Shown: piece by piece, positions 27,235 through 36,416 of the stretch | How the letters are laid out: each line of letters begins with the position of its first letter | Numbering within the stretch: position 1 is the stretch's first letter | From: Ignavibacteriota bacterium | Lineage (GTDB): Bacteria; Bacteroidota; Ignavibacteria; Kapaibacteriales; UBA2268 | NCBI GenBank assembly: GCA_019637995.1 | Contig: JAHBUQ010000002.1 | Span: 387,428-451,427, forward strand | Length of the DNA stretch: 64,000 nucleotides | Direction: 5' to 3' | Position numbers and translations under genes: made by a program | The notes under the pieces: model-generated | Told to the model about the DNA's origin: nothing | The model's input: only the letters and a program-made list of their open reading frames with translations | Database searches by the model: none

Positions 27235-29442
27235 TTATTTAATATTAAATCTAAAACTTGCACTAAATGTTCTTCCCCAGGCAACCGGATTTGTTGCAGA
27301 ACCATCTGCATGAAATCCACCAGTTGAACCTATTCTGTCAACTTCAGTTACATCAAATAAATTTCTTATTCCGAGAGTAAATGTAATCATTTTATCAATA
27401 AAATCACGTGAAAGTGACATATCCATTGTATGAAAATCTCCTATTTCGAACTGATCATACTCTACATCACTTACAGCAAAAAAACCTACAAGGCGTCCAG
27501 TAAATTTGTAAAAGGCATTAAGTCTCAAATCCCAAAATGGCAGATTATAAATCAGGTTTGTCATAACTTCAGGTGTAAAAATCACTTCGGTCGAACCTAT
27601 TAATCCACTCGAGCGATACTGCCGACCGGTATAAGAAAATCCGATTCGAGAATTAATATTTTCTCTGATATAGCTAAGTGCGATATTGCCACCCATAGTA
27701 TGAAATTCGCCGATATTAATATATGAATATAAATCACCCTCAATATTGGCTAACGAAATTAAATCCTTAACATTGTTATAAAATAAACCACTTTCAATCT
27801 TGAAAGAATGCATTTCTGAGGTTGAATGATAGTTGATGCCCAAAATATAGCTGTCTGAGGTTTCCGCTTTTAAATCAGTATTGCCGAGTATATTATGATT
27901 AATGTCAACAAACATAAAGTGAAGCTCCTGAAGCGAAGGAGCGCGGAATCCCTTAGCATATGAGCCTCTGAAAGACCACTTGCTGTTTAAATCATATTTA
28001 ATGTTAAGTGATGGCACGACAGGAGCTTCATACTTTGTATTATGAATAAATCTTACAGATGGCTGTAAAATCAAATTATCAAAAACCGATGCTTGCAAAG
28101 ACCCGAAAAGGGCATAATCACCAACCTCACGCTCACGTAGATCTATCCTCCTGCCCGCTGCAGTACTTAAGTGCAAATCAATGCCTGCCTGATAACTGAC
28201 AGATTTCAGTATATTGTCATGGCTGTAAACAGCCCGAAGCATCCAGTTGTCAAATGTGTTTGTATCCTGATCAGCAGGGTCAGCAGTCATCCGTTCATTG
28301 AGTGTAACAAGGTCTTTGAAGTATGTATTCTTTGTTCTTGTAAAGGTAGAATAATTTGCTATTATATCATAAAAACGATTTTTCGCTACCTCACCCTTCA
28401 TTGAAAGTGTATTAGTTAGTCTCAGAGTTTTATAATGGTCATCAAATGCTGTCTCGCGATATGGTGCACGTGGCATTCCGCGATTAAGGATGTATTCATT
28501 AAAATATTGTCCCTGATACCTTATTGAAAAATTATCACCGAAGTGATTAAGCTGAACATCTCCAAAATACTGTTCCTTAGGCTTCCAGCGCTTGAAGCGA
28601 GAGGTATCAATCTCTGAAAATCCATCGAAAAAGTTTCTTCCGCCTGAGGCAATTATATTATTTCTGCCGAAATTATAGCCGACAATACCATCAAAATTAT
28701 AAATACCAACAGATTCGTAAAATGAATTTCCATTTATGAAATAACTGTCTTCAACAACATCTTTTGTAATAATATTGACAACACCACCCAGAGCATCCGT
28801 ACCGTAAATTGCAGACATAGGACCTTCCACAATCTCTACTCTTCGGGCATTATTAAGATTAATCTGACTAAGGTCAATATTGCCGTTCAACCTGCCGACC
28901 ACCGGAACACCATCAATCATAATTTTGACATTCTGTCCCGAAAGTCCATTTATGCTCATACTGCTACCAAGAATATTGTCCTGACTGACTCTGATATTCA
29001 TTTCAGTCATCATCAGCTCTCGCAGATTGAAAGCCGATTGGGCAACAATTCGCTCTTCGGAAATAGCATTGATTTTATAAACAGATTTTTGACTGCTTTG
29101 CGGCGTAAATTGTCCGGTTGTTACTATTTCATCAAGAACAAAAACTTTTCGATTAAGCAGTATCTTACAATCTTCCTCAGTATTAATTGTTTTTGCAAAT
29201 TTCTCGTAGCCTGTATGGTTAACTGAAATCAAAAAAGGCAGATTACAGTCCACAACCGCAGTACCAGTTTTATTTGTCATCTGAGATACTAAGGTGTCTT
29301 TTGAATTCATAGCTTTTAAAATTACAAATCGGGCATAAGAAATTGGCTCACCTGATTCGGAATCAAAAATTTCAATTCTTGTTTTAGATTCCGAATTTGT
29401 AAGAATAAATAACAGAAATATAGGATATAGTATGTATTTCAT
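27235..29442 (-). CDS. hmuR: TonB-dependent outer membrane receptor, HmuR-like
   Basis: The 735-residue outer-membrane receptor has a short signal peptide (ILYPIFLLFILTNS), a carboxypeptidase-regulatory-like beta-sandwich (~20-100) and a plug domain (~105-230) with DEIVTTGQ, NINGLSGQNVKIMIDGVPV-like core and GPMSAIYGTDALGGVVNII. A 22-strand barrel follows, ending in the aromatic C-terminus SASFRFNIK. The adjoining HmuY gene is the main reason for a heme-receptor call; the strict NPNL motif of heme receptors is only approximated by GNTDLKAETSDSY. The gene is divergent from the methyltransferase at 29637. Confidence 0.82.
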   Translation of the reverse strand: MKYILYPIFLLFILTNSESKTRIEIFDSESGEPISYARFVILKAMNSKDTLVSQMTNKTGTAVVDCNLPFLISVNHTGYEKFAKTINTEEDCKILLNRKVFVLDEIVTTGQFTPQSSQKSVYKINAISEERIVAQSAFNLRELMMTEMNIRVSQDNILGSSMSINGLSGQNVKIMIDGVPVVGRLNGNIDLSQINLNNARRVEIVEGPMSAIYGTDALGGVVNIITKDVVEDSYFINGNSFYESVGIYNFDGIVGYNFGRNNIIASGGRNFFDGFSEIDTSRFKRWKPKEQYFGDVQLNHFGDNFSIRYQGQYFNEYILNRGMPRAPYRETAFDDHYKTLRLTNTLSMKGEVAKNRFYDIIANYSTFTRTKNTYFKDLVTLNERMTADPADQDTNTFDNWMLRAVYSHDNILKSVSYQAGIDLHLSTAAGRRIDLREREVGDYALFGSLQASVFDNLILQPSVRFIHNTKYEAPVVPSLNIKYDLNSKWSFRGSYAKGFRAPSLQELHFMFVDINHNILGNTDLKAETSDSYILGINYHSTSEMHSFKIESGLFYNNVKDLISLANIEGDLYSYINIGEFHTMGGNIALSYIRENINSRIGFSYTGRQYRSSGLIGSTEVIFTPEVMTNLIYNLPFWDLRLNAFYKFTGRLVGFFAVSDVEYDQFEIGDFHTMDMSLSRDFIDKMITFTLGIRNLFDVTEVDRIGSTGGFHADGSATNPVAWGRTFSASFRFNIK

Positions 29443-29598
29443 TCCACAAAATAATTTTCTTTACTTGACTAAGTTTAAAAATACTAAATTTTTCTGAAAT
29501 TAAAAAGGATTAATTCAATAATGAGGTTTATTCCTATTATAAAACTAAAATTATATCAACTCTTTCGTATAATATTATTTATTTAGATATAATTATTA

Positions 29599-29606
29599 TA
29601 CTTTTG
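29599..29606 (+). promoter_or_regulatory. Candidate -7 box for the methyltransferase gene
   Basis: TACTTTTG followed by CATATATG matches TAnnTTTG 31 bases before the start codon, the same TTTTGCAT context as at 6031. Confidence 0.3.
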
Positions 29607-29636
29607 CATATATGAAATATATAAATTCAAATTTTA

Positions 29637-30449
29637 ATGAATATTAATCTGCAAAATTATATAAAATCAGGTTATAGATCAGTTGAGGGCTGGTATTCTC
29701 AGGATTCTCTCCGGATTATAAATCATATTAATTCTTATCAAATTAATAATTTAATTTCCGGAAATATTGCTGAAATAGGAGTTCATCATGGTCGTTCCTT
29801 GATTTTACTTTCGCTGATGATGGCAAGTAACGAAAAATGCTTTGCAATAGATTTATTTGAAAATCAATTTGAGAATCCGGAGTTATCAGGCAAAGGTAAC
29901 CTTGCAATCGTAAAGAATAATTTGACAAAGTTTAACTGCCCGATTGAAAGAATTGAAATTATAAGTTCGAATTCAAAAGATGTAAATGCAGATTACTTGA
30001 TTGGTAAATCAGGTGAAAAGATACGTTTTTTCTCACTTGATGGCGGTCATAGTGCTGACGTCGTCGAAAGCGATTTGAAATTAGCCGAGTACTGTCTTGC
30101 TAAGGGTGGTATAGCGTTATTAGACGACTATTTTGACCAGTCATGGCCAGGAGTTTCAGAGGGACTTATGAGGCATTTACTTCTCAATGATTCCAACTTG
30201 ATTCCTTTTGCAATATTTGATGATAAAATAATGATGACCAACAGTAGAGAATTAATTATTCGATATCAAGAACATCTGAATAAATTACAACCCGAATTTT
30301 TAATCAAATCAATAAAATTTATGGATGCGGATTGCATTGTGATTTCAAAATCAAATAGTAAGATTAAGGATAAATTAAGGCAAAGCAAATTATGGCAAAT
30401 CATGAAGAATAAAAATATCGGTAAATTGTTAAGAAAATCAGTAAAATAA
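29637..30449 (+). CDS. Class I SAM-dependent methyltransferase (TylF/Methyltransf_24-like)
   Basis: The 270-residue protein shows GNIAEIGVHHGRSLILLSLM near residue 43 (SAM motif I), CFAIDLFENQ (motif II acid) and FFSLDGGHSADVVESDLKLA, a typical metal/substrate motif of the macrocin O-methyltransferase-like group, then GGIALLDDYFDQSWPGV. Members act on sugars of antibiotics or surface glycans. No dedicated partner genes are adjacent: pyrB follows after 68 bases. A basic C-terminal helix (KIKDKLRQSKLWQIMK) is extra to the fold. The substrate is unknown. Confidence 0.75.
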   Translation: MNINLQNYIKSGYRSVEGWYSQDSLRIINHINSYQINNLISGNIAEIGVHHGRSLILLSLMMASNEKCFAIDLFENQFENPELSGKGNLAIVKNNLTKFNCPIERIEIISSNSKDVNADYLIGKSGEKIRFFSLDGGHSADVVESDLKLAEYCLAKGGIALLDDYFDQSWPGVSEGLMRHLLLNDSNLIPFAIFDDKIMMTNSRELIIRYQEHLNKLQPEFLIKSIKFMDADCIVISKSNSKIKDKLRQSKLWQIMKNKNIGKLLRKSVK

Positions 30450-30517
30450 ATTGTGAAATAATCGTTAAGTTCGTAAAATAATGAAAAAGTATTTTTAAAT
30501 AAAAATGAGTATAATAA

Positions 30518-31426
30518 ATGAAAGGTAAAAGTTTAATATCTATTAACGACTATACCAAACAAGAACAGATTGAGATTTTGGAACTTGCATCTCACTTCGA
30601 GAAAAATCCAACTCAAATGATACTTGACGGATATGTTGTAGCAACTCTTTTCTTCGAGCCATCAACACGCACACGACTCAGCTTTGAAAGTGCTGTAAAT
30701 CGCCTTGGAGGAAAGATTATAGGTTTTTCCGATACATCATCAACAAGTGTTCAGAAAGGAGAAACTCTCAAGGATACTATTCTTACAGTAAGCAACTACT
30801 CAGACTTAATTGTAATGAGAAATCCTATCGAAGGTAGTGCAAGATATGCCAGCGAAGTGGCTACTGTTCCGGTAATAAACGCCGGTGACGGAGCAAACCA
30901 GCATCCTACCCAAACTCTTCTCGACCTATATTCCATCAAGCAAACTCAAGGCACACTTGATAATTTGCATGTAGCATTTGTCGGTGACCTGAAATACGGC
31001 AGAACTGTACATTCCCTTGTAATTGCTCTTTGCAACTATAATACTACATTTCATCTTGTGTCACCGGATGAGCTAAAACTGCCGAGTTCCGTTAAAATGC
31101 ATATAAAAAATAATAATCTGGATTACCATCAATATACCGATATGTCAGATATAATAAGTAAATCAGACATTTTATATATGACAAGAATTCAGCGTGAGAG
31201 ATTTTCAGACCCGCTGGAGTACGAGAGAGTTAAGGATTTGTATATTTTAGAAAAAAGCATGCTCGAAAATGTAAAGGAAAACATGAAAATCCTGCATCCT
31301 CTACCAAGAGTGAACGAGATTTCTGAAAATGTTGATGACTTGCCACAGGCATATTATTTTCAACAGGCACTTAACGGCGTATTTGTGAGACAAGCATTGA
31401 TAACAACTATTTTAGGGTTAAAATAA
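30518..31426 (+). CDS. pyrB: Aspartate carbamoyltransferase catalytic subunit
   Basis: The 302-residue enzyme has FFEPSTRTRLSFESA with the carbamoyl-phosphate loop STRTR at residues 49-53, GDGANQHPTQTLLDLY, FVGDLKYGRTVHSL and LHPLPRVNEI. It makes carbamoyl aspartate in pyrimidine synthesis. The stop overlaps the start of pyrI by one base, so catalytic and regulatory chains are translationally coupled, as in enterobacteria and Bacteroides. Confidence 0.97.
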   Translation: MKGKSLISINDYTKQEQIEILELASHFEKNPTQMILDGYVVATLFFEPSTRTRLSFESAVNRLGGKIIGFSDTSSTSVQKGETLKDTILTVSNYSDLIVMRNPIEGSARYASEVATVPVINAGDGANQHPTQTLLDLYSIKQTQGTLDNLHVAFVGDLKYGRTVHSLVIALCNYNTTFHLVSPDELKLPSSVKMHIKNNNLDYHQYTDMSDIISKSDILYMTRIQRERFSDPLEYERVKDLYILEKSMLENVKENMKILHPLPRVNEISENVDDLPQAYYFQQALNGVFVRQALITTILGLK

Positions 31427-31878
31427 TGGCAAAAGAATTAATTGTTTCAGCCATTGAAAATGGCACCGTAATTGACCATATTCCAACAAAAAGCGTTTTT
31501 CAGGTAATCAAAATATTGAACCTTGAGAATGTTGAGAATCAAATTTTATTCGGAATTAATCTTGAGAGTAAAAAGTACGGTAAGAAGGGCATTATCAAAG
31601 TAAGAAATAGATTTTTTGAAAGTTCAGATATTAACAAAATATCACTTGCAGCCCCTAAAGCAACTTTAATTGTGATAAAAGATTTTCAGGTAATTGAAAA
31701 GAGTACTGTTGAAATTCCTGATACAATCGAAGGGATTGTTAAATGCTTTAATCCAAATTGCATAACAAATGTACAAAATGTTGATACCAAATTTAAAGTA
31801 ATATCAAAAGATAAAATCGTTCTTCAGTGCCATTATTGTGAAAAAAATACAGTAGAGAAAAATATAGTATTCAAGTAA
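31426..31878 (+). CDS. pyrI: Aspartate carbamoyltransferase regulatory subunit
   Basis: This 150-residue chain has the allosteric nucleotide domain (IENGTVIDHIPTKSVFQV) and the C-terminal zinc domain with four Cys at 107, 112, 135 and 138 (CFNPNC, CHYC). Zinc lets it bind PyrB and form the dodecamer regulated by CTP and ATP. A strong terminator follows. Confidence 0.97.
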   Translation: MAKELIVSAIENGTVIDHIPTKSVFQVIKILNLENVENQILFGINLESKKYGKKGIIKVRNRFFESSDINKISLAAPKATLIVIKDFQVIEKSTVEIPDTIEGIVKCFNPNCITNVQNVDTKFKVISKDKIVLQCHYCEKNTVEKNIVFK

Positions 31879-32007
31879 ATTCTGATAAGATTCGTGGCTA
31901 CAAAACATATCCATTAGCCTTTGATTCTTCTTACCGGAGTTTTTTATAAGTATTCACTCCTTACTGCACTTGAGAATTATAACAATCCGGCTCTACTGAT
32001 TGAGAAT

Positions 32008-32043
32008 AAAAAAACCGGCACCTATTAAGGATGCCGGTTTTCC
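32008..32043. terminator. Bidirectional terminator between pyrI and the DegQ gene
   Basis: AAAACCGGCA pairs with TGCCGGTTTT over an 11-base loop. A run of seven A before the stem gives a T run on the minus strand, so it can serve both convergent genes. Confidence 0.88.
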
Positions 32044-32064
32044 AAAATTAATCACAAAATCAAA

Positions 32065-33591
32065 TTAAGATTTTCTAACCTCAAGAGCAACAATCTGACT
32101 TCTTTCGGGATATTTGACATTAAGAATGATAACATCGCCTTCACTTTTAGAGTCAATGATTTTCTTTAGGTCGCCCGGTGATTTGATTGATTTTTTGTCA
32201 GCTTCAGTTATAACTGCTCGATTAGCAAGTCCACGGTCTGCAGCCATGCTGAATCTTTTTACATCGCTAACTATTACACCATAATCAACACCATAATCTT
32301 TCTTGATTTTCGAATCAATCGGAGCAATAGTAAATCCAAGAGATTCAAATTTTACCGGTGCGTTATCCTCAGGTTTGGGTTCATTTTCTTTTTTATTTGG
32401 AGTAGAAGCAGCTAAATCATCTTCTTCGCGTGCTTTTAGAGTTACGGTTTTAGTTATGGTTTTGCGGTCTCTCCAAAGTCTGACATTTATTTTATCACCT
32501 GCTTTGTAGAATACAATTCTTGATTGCAGTTCGCTCGGTGAATTGACTTCCTTCCCATCAACATCAAGAATTACATCACCGCTTTCTATACCGGCTGCTT
32601 TTGCAGCTCCGTCCTCGACCAATCCATCAACTAAAACACCGCGAACTTTGTCTAATCCTAAACCCTTTGCCATAGTTTCATCAACATCTTTTATAAAAAC
32701 ACCGATGTAACCACGGTCAATTTTTCCGTCCTCAATCAAGTCATCAATGACTGCTGTCATTAAATCAACAGGAATAGCAAAGCCATATCCCATAAATGTT
32801 CCTGTACGTGTAGCAATAGCAGTATTTATTCCAACCAGACTTCCATTTAAATCAAAAAGTCCACCACCACTGTTGCCCGGGTTAATCGCAGCATCAGTCT
32901 GTATGTAATGTTCAATTGATGCACCACCGCGACCGCTTATTCTTCCACGTCCGATAGCACTTACAATACCGCTTGTTACAGTATGCTCAAGCCCCATTGG
33001 ATTTCCGACAGCAAGTACCATTTCACCGATACGAATTTTATCCATATCGCCTATGTGTGCAACCGGCAACCCTTCAGCTTCAATTTTTAGAAGTGCAAGG
33101 TCTGTATATGGGTCACGACCAATCAGACTGGCAGTATATTCTTTCTTATCAATGGTTTGGACTTTAATACCCTTATCGGTAGCATTTTCAACTACGTGAT
33201 TATTTGTTACAATATATCCGTTTTCGGATACAATCACGCCTGAGCCGCTACCTCTGGTGAGATTTGGACCATCTTCTCCTTCAGGTCCACCAAAAAATCT
33301 AAAGAAATCATGGAACTCATCTCTTGGCATACTACCGCGTCCCTTGATTTCGGTTTCTACATTGATATACACAATTGTAGGCAGGACAGCAGCGCTGGCT
33401 GAAGACATAGCATCATTGATAATCTTCATAGCGTTATCCATCTGGACAGGCGCTACTGAAGCTCCGATTTTAGTTTTTTCATTTGCGAAAAGCGGGCTTA
33501 GTACATCTGAATTCAATGAACTAATTAATAATATGCCCATAAATATTCCAATTCCAACCAATAACACTGAGACTATGATAGTCTTTTTCAT
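32065..33591 (-). CDS. degQ: Periplasmic Do/DegQ-type HtrA serine protease
   Basis: The 508-residue protein has an N-terminal membrane anchor or signal (IIVSVLLVGIGIFMGILLIS) and a trypsin-like domain with the triad His132 (VTNNHVV), Asp164 (DPYTDLALLKI) and Ser241 (INPGNSGGGLFDL). Two PDZ domains follow at ~280-375 (YIGVFIKDVD, GDVILDVDGKEV) and ~415-505 (LGFTIAPIDSK, KSPGDLKKIID). It degrades or refolds misfolded periplasmic proteins. The two-PDZ form favours DegP/DegQ over DegS. It is monocistronic; no sigma-E-type site could be identified. DegP and DegQ cannot be told apart by sequence reading. Confidence 0.93.
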   Translation of the reverse strand: MKKTIIVSVLLVGIGIFMGILLISSLNSDVLSPLFANEKTKIGASVAPVQMDNAMKIINDAMSSASAAVLPTIVYINVETEIKGRGSMPRDEFHDFFRFFGGPEGEDGPNLTRGSGSGVIVSENGYIVTNNHVVENATDKGIKVQTIDKKEYTASLIGRDPYTDLALLKIEAEGLPVAHIGDMDKIRIGEMVLAVGNPMGLEHTVTSGIVSAIGRGRISGRGGASIEHYIQTDAAINPGNSGGGLFDLNGSLVGINTAIATRTGTFMGYGFAIPVDLMTAVIDDLIEDGKIDRGYIGVFIKDVDETMAKGLGLDKVRGVLVDGLVEDGAAKAAGIESGDVILDVDGKEVNSPSELQSRIVFYKAGDKINVRLWRDRKTITKTVTLKAREEDDLAASTPNKKENEPKPEDNAPVKFESLGFTIAPIDSKIKKDYGVDYGVIVSDVKRFSMAADRGLANRAVITEADKKSIKSPGDLKKIIDSKSEGDVIILNVKYPERSQIVALEVRKS

Positions 33592-33765
33592 AATTATATT
33601 ACTCCATTAAATTGTGATGATATTTGTAGATAATAACGATTTTTCAAGCAATTTCTTGTATTGATATATCTAATTATATAAGTTCGATTTAACTTGAAAA
33701 AAGTTTCAATTTCTGAGTTAATATATAATATTTTTTTATTGCTATATGTTCACCATTATAATAAC

Positions 33766-33800
33766 AAAAAAGTCTGCATAAGAATTTTCCCTGCAGACTT
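33766..33800 (-). terminator. Terminator after nrfA
   Basis: On the minus strand AAGTCTGCA pairs with TGCAGACTT over 13 bases and is followed by a T run (the A run at 33766-33770). Confidence 0.8.
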
Positions 33801-33823
33801 AATTTGTTTACTGTACAATAATT

Positions 33824-35299
33824 TTAGTAATTCATCAAAGTTCCCTGACGCTCTTTAGCAGCTTTGTCCCATTCGGTAACTACTGTTTCAAGTAGTTTAA
33901 TTTTATCATTCTTTTGAGCTTCGATATCAATACCGACAAACTTCTGAGCTTTTTCTTTTGTAGAAACATCCGGTAGAGAATATGGTATCGGTTGCCCAAG
34001 TTTAGTCAGTATCACATTAATTTCGCCTCTTGCTTTTTCAGCTTTTTGAATAGCGGTACCAAGCACTCTGAGTGCTTCGACAGGAGAATGGAAACCAACA
34101 CCGTTGGCAGCGGCTACCCAGTCCCAACGCCACTGTGCGTGTCTGATGTTTTTCAGAACCGGTGCCATGTCAGCTTCGCTTGCTCCGGCATCCCATGCAG
34201 CTTTTGCTTCAATATGTGCAGCCGCTATAGCTTTTTCGGCAATACGTCTGATTTCCAGAACTTTATCCTGACGTGAATATACATCATTACGAAGTTGCTC
34301 CTCACTTTCTCTATGGCAGGTCTGGCAGGCATTTGCAATGTTTTGAAGCGGACTGCCGATATGATGGTCTGTAAATTTAATACCACCTTCTACCTTATAT
34401 GGCATGTGGCAATCAGCACAAGAAACATTGCGGGAAGCATGAACTCCGGTCTTGTAAAGTTCATAATCAGGGTGCTGTGCTTTAAGCATTGGTGCTCTGC
34501 TTAGTTTATGTGTCCAGTCGGAGAACTCAATATTATCATAATATTCTTCCATATTATCAGCAGAAAAACCTTTATCCCATGGAAAAACAAGATACTTATT
34601 ATCTTTTTGGAAATAATATTCCACATGGCACTGAGCACAAACAAGTGAACGCATATCCTGATTTGAAAATTCCTTCATGCTTTTGCCCTGCCTTTCAAAT
34701 GCTTCCACAAGAGCCGGTCTTGTGATTCTAAGTTTCATAGTTTTCGGGTCGTGGCAATCCTGACATCCAATCGGATTAATGATTTCTTCACCATATTCAA
34801 TCCATTTCTTATTGTAAAAATTCTCAACTCCCACGGTATTCATCATTCGAGGAACATCAGTACTTTTACAAGTCCAGCAAGTAGCAGGAAGTGGGCTATT
34901 GTCAACTCCACCTGTTCTCAAGGTCTGGCGGACATCTTTTACAGCATGCAAATGGCCTCTGCCTTGTTTGTAATCAATTGAAAAAGGATATCCAGCCCAG
35001 AGGATTACCAATTCGGGATATTCTTCTAAATAATCAATAGTAGCAGAACCGCCGTGCAAACTTGCAAAACTTGTATCACCTGTTTTTAAGTAAGATTCCC
35101 ATTCTTTTGGGAAATTTTCTCCCCAGATTTCATTACGAGGCTCCCACTCAGGAATTTCGCGGACTATTTGAAGTCTTGCCGCTTTTTCTGCACGACGTTC
35201 CATAATTGAAGCTGTAAATATCCCTGCAGCAAAAACAACTGCTACTGTCACAAAGAATAGTATCCAGTTGAGCATAGGGTTTCTTTTTTTGTTTTCCAT
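33824..35299 (-). CDS. nrfA: Ammonia-forming cytochrome c nitrite reductase, catalytic subunit NrfA
   Basis: The 491-residue pentaheme enzyme has an N-terminal hydrophobic segment (NWILFFVTVAVVFAAGIF). The first heme site is CWTCK (residues 141-145), the lysine-ligated active-site heme that marks NrfA. Four CxxCH sites follow: CQDCH, CAQCH, CADCH and CQTCH. Distal-pocket segments such as FTDHHIGSPLQN are present. It reduces nitrite to ammonium with six electrons. The lysine form is the classical clade rather than the CxxCH variants. nrfH lies 11 bases upstream in the same operon, so electrons come from menaquinol through NrfH. Confidence 0.97.
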   Translation of the reverse strand: MENKKRNPMLNWILFFVTVAVVFAAGIFTASIMERRAEKAARLQIVREIPEWEPRNEIWGENFPKEWESYLKTGDTSFASLHGGSATIDYLEEYPELVILWAGYPFSIDYKQGRGHLHAVKDVRQTLRTGGVDNSPLPATCWTCKSTDVPRMMNTVGVENFYNKKWIEYGEEIINPIGCQDCHDPKTMKLRITRPALVEAFERQGKSMKEFSNQDMRSLVCAQCHVEYYFQKDNKYLVFPWDKGFSADNMEEYYDNIEFSDWTHKLSRAPMLKAQHPDYELYKTGVHASRNVSCADCHMPYKVEGGIKFTDHHIGSPLQNIANACQTCHRESEEQLRNDVYSRQDKVLEIRRIAEKAIAAAHIEAKAAWDAGASEADMAPVLKNIRHAQWRWDWVAAANGVGFHSPVEALRVLGTAIQKAEKARGEINVILTKLGQPIPYSLPDVSTKEKAQKFVGIDIEAQKNDKIKLLETVVTEWDKAAKERQGTLMNY

Positions 35300-35310
35300 G
35301 ATTAAAACCT

Positions 35311-35907
35311 TTAATTTTTTGATTTAATTAATTTCTGAATCCACTCCGGAACTGATGGTGTCTGATCCGGTACTAAAGCATAAGGAGTTGATGCCTGACT
35401 ATTGCCGATACCGTGCGGTACTGTCCTGTGACAATCCCAGCACAATCTTCCTTCTCCATGCGAGAAGGCTTTACCTGTGTGACTTGCAAGTCCTGACTCG
35501 CCCAACTGCTTTTCGTGGCAGCGAATGCAATTGTCTTGAACAACTTTTATCCCGGAAGGTTTGATTTGAATGATATCAGGTTCAGTTTTAAGTGTAAATA
35601 CCGTTGCATGACGCATACCATCACTTGCCTTGAACATATATTTTCTGAATATATTATCATGAGGTACATGACAATCGCTACAACTCACACTTCTGCCATG
35701 GCTGCTTTTTGACCAGGTTGCATAGTGTGGGGTCATTAGATGGCAATTGATACAAGTTCTCGATTCATCGCTCAGGTATGAAGAAGCATTGGATAAATGA
35801 AAAGCTGTAATTCCCACGCCAAATAATATTCCGACTAAAACCAGCACTACTGACTGCCAGTTTTCAGGCGGCATTATTCTTTTAAGTAATTCAATAATTT
35901 TCTTCAT
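35311..35907 (-). CDS. nrfH: Tetraheme quinol dehydrogenase NrfH
   Basis: The NapC/NirT family membrane cytochrome has one N-terminal helix (SVVLVLVGILFGVGITAFH) and four heme sites CINCH, CSDCH, CIRCH and CWDCH. I take the ATG at 35907 (MKKIIELLKRIMPP), giving 198 residues; the open frame reaches 35958 but adds 17 unconserved residues. NrfH oxidises menaquinol and delivers electrons to NrfA. LMTPHYATWSKSSHG after heme 1 and SDCHVPHDNIFRKYMFKA after heme 2 are typical. Confidence 0.94.
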   Translation of the reverse strand: MKKIIELLKRIMPPENWQSVVLVLVGILFGVGITAFHLSNASSYLSDESRTCINCHLMTPHYATWSKSSHGRSVSCSDCHVPHDNIFRKYMFKASDGMRHATVFTLKTEPDIIQIKPSGIKVVQDNCIRCHEKQLGESGLASHTGKAFSHGEGRLCWDCHRTVPHGIGNSQASTPYALVPDQTPSVPEWIQKLIKSKN

Positions 35908-35974
35908 ATAAATTTCTTTTATATAATCAGAACAATAACTCTGATTTAAAAATAACATTATTTCCTTAGACTAC

Positions 35975-35982
35975 CAAATTTA
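35975..35982 (-). promoter_or_regulatory. Candidate -33/-7 promoter of nrfHA
   Basis: On the minus strand TAAATTTG matches the -7 consensus TAnnTTTG. TTG at 36006-36004 lies 21 bases upstream, in the allowed range for the -33 element. The leader would be about 60 bases. An AT palindrome (ATAATAATATTATTAT, 36026-36041) lies just upstream. Confidence 0.35.
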
Positions 35983-36158
35983 TTTTCCAAAAATTAAATA
36001 ATTCAATGTAGAAAGATAAAAAATAATAATAATATTATTATCTGACATCTTTTTATCCATTATTTTATAAACCTATTTCAGGACAAGACCTTCGCTCACT
36101 TTCCCCATTTGCCAAAGGGGGCAGAGGGATTTGACATTACATCACAATTTATCCGCAA

Positions 36159-36199
36159 GAATCGCTGATTACTTTGATTAAAAGATTTCACGAATTTGA
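36159..36199 (+). repeat. Dispersed intergenic element, family G, copy 2
   Basis: AGAATCGCTGATTACTTTGA then TTAAAAGATTTCACGAATT. It shares the GAATCG-GATTA-GATTAA-TTTC pattern with 2338-2376 (inverted), 37007-37046 and 37126-37168. Confidence 0.65.
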
Positions 36200-36207
36200 T
36201 TTCTCAA

Positions 36208-36227
36208 CAATGGAGCAAGCTCCATTG
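36208..36227. repeat. Dispersed palindrome, family B, second copy
   Basis: CAATGGAGCAAGCTCCATTG is the exact reverse complement of 2259-2278. Confidence 0.8.
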
Positions 36228-36269
36228 CGACAATTAATCATTTTGAGGGCAGGTTTGCTTAAAACTTCG

Positions 36270-36416
36270 TCAATTACTTGGCTTAACAGAAAATTGTTTT
36301 TGTCTGAAATATTCCAAAATATCTTCTTTAGGCAAATTGACTAATTTTTGGCTTAATCTGTCTCTTTGCTCACGCATATATTTGACTGCATCAAATTTCT
36401 TGTCAATCGCTTTCAT
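36270..36416 (-). CDS. Small antitoxin-like protein paired with PIN toxin
   Basis: This 48-residue frame (MKAIDKKFDAVKYMREQRDR, then LSQKLVNLPKEDILEYFRQK, QFSVKPSN) is too short for usual gene finders. Its charged helical start, FDAVKYMREQRD, is the form seen in small proteins next to PIN toxins of this type in Bacteroidota. Its ATG lies 14 bases inside the end of the PIN frame if that frame is read through its TAG, so the pair was originally overlapping and translationally coupled. It probably neutralises the PIN toxin; this rests on position and helix character only. Confidence 0.65.
   Translation of the reverse strand: MKAIDKKFDAVKYMREQRDRLSQKLVNLPKEDILEYFRQKQFSVKPSN

Larger units (their letters stand above)
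35983..36269. other. Gap between nrfHA and the toxin-antitoxin pair, with repeats
   Basis: After the promoter area the gap holds a fragment of a CCCC...TTTGCCAAAGGGGGCAG repeat (36103-36126), family G copy 2 (36159-36199), the family B palindrome (36208-36227) and a half-copy of the GGGCAGGTT palindrome (36245-36256). No gene was found in it. Confidence 0.6.

Noticed and set aside
32973..33610. Plus-strand frames over the DegQ gene
   Set aside because: Shadows of the protease gene without motifs or start signals.
36026..36041. AT palindrome upstream of nrfH as an FNR/CRP site
   Set aside because: It does not match TTGAT-n4-ATCAA or TGTGA-n6-TCACA; in DNA this AT-rich it may be chance.
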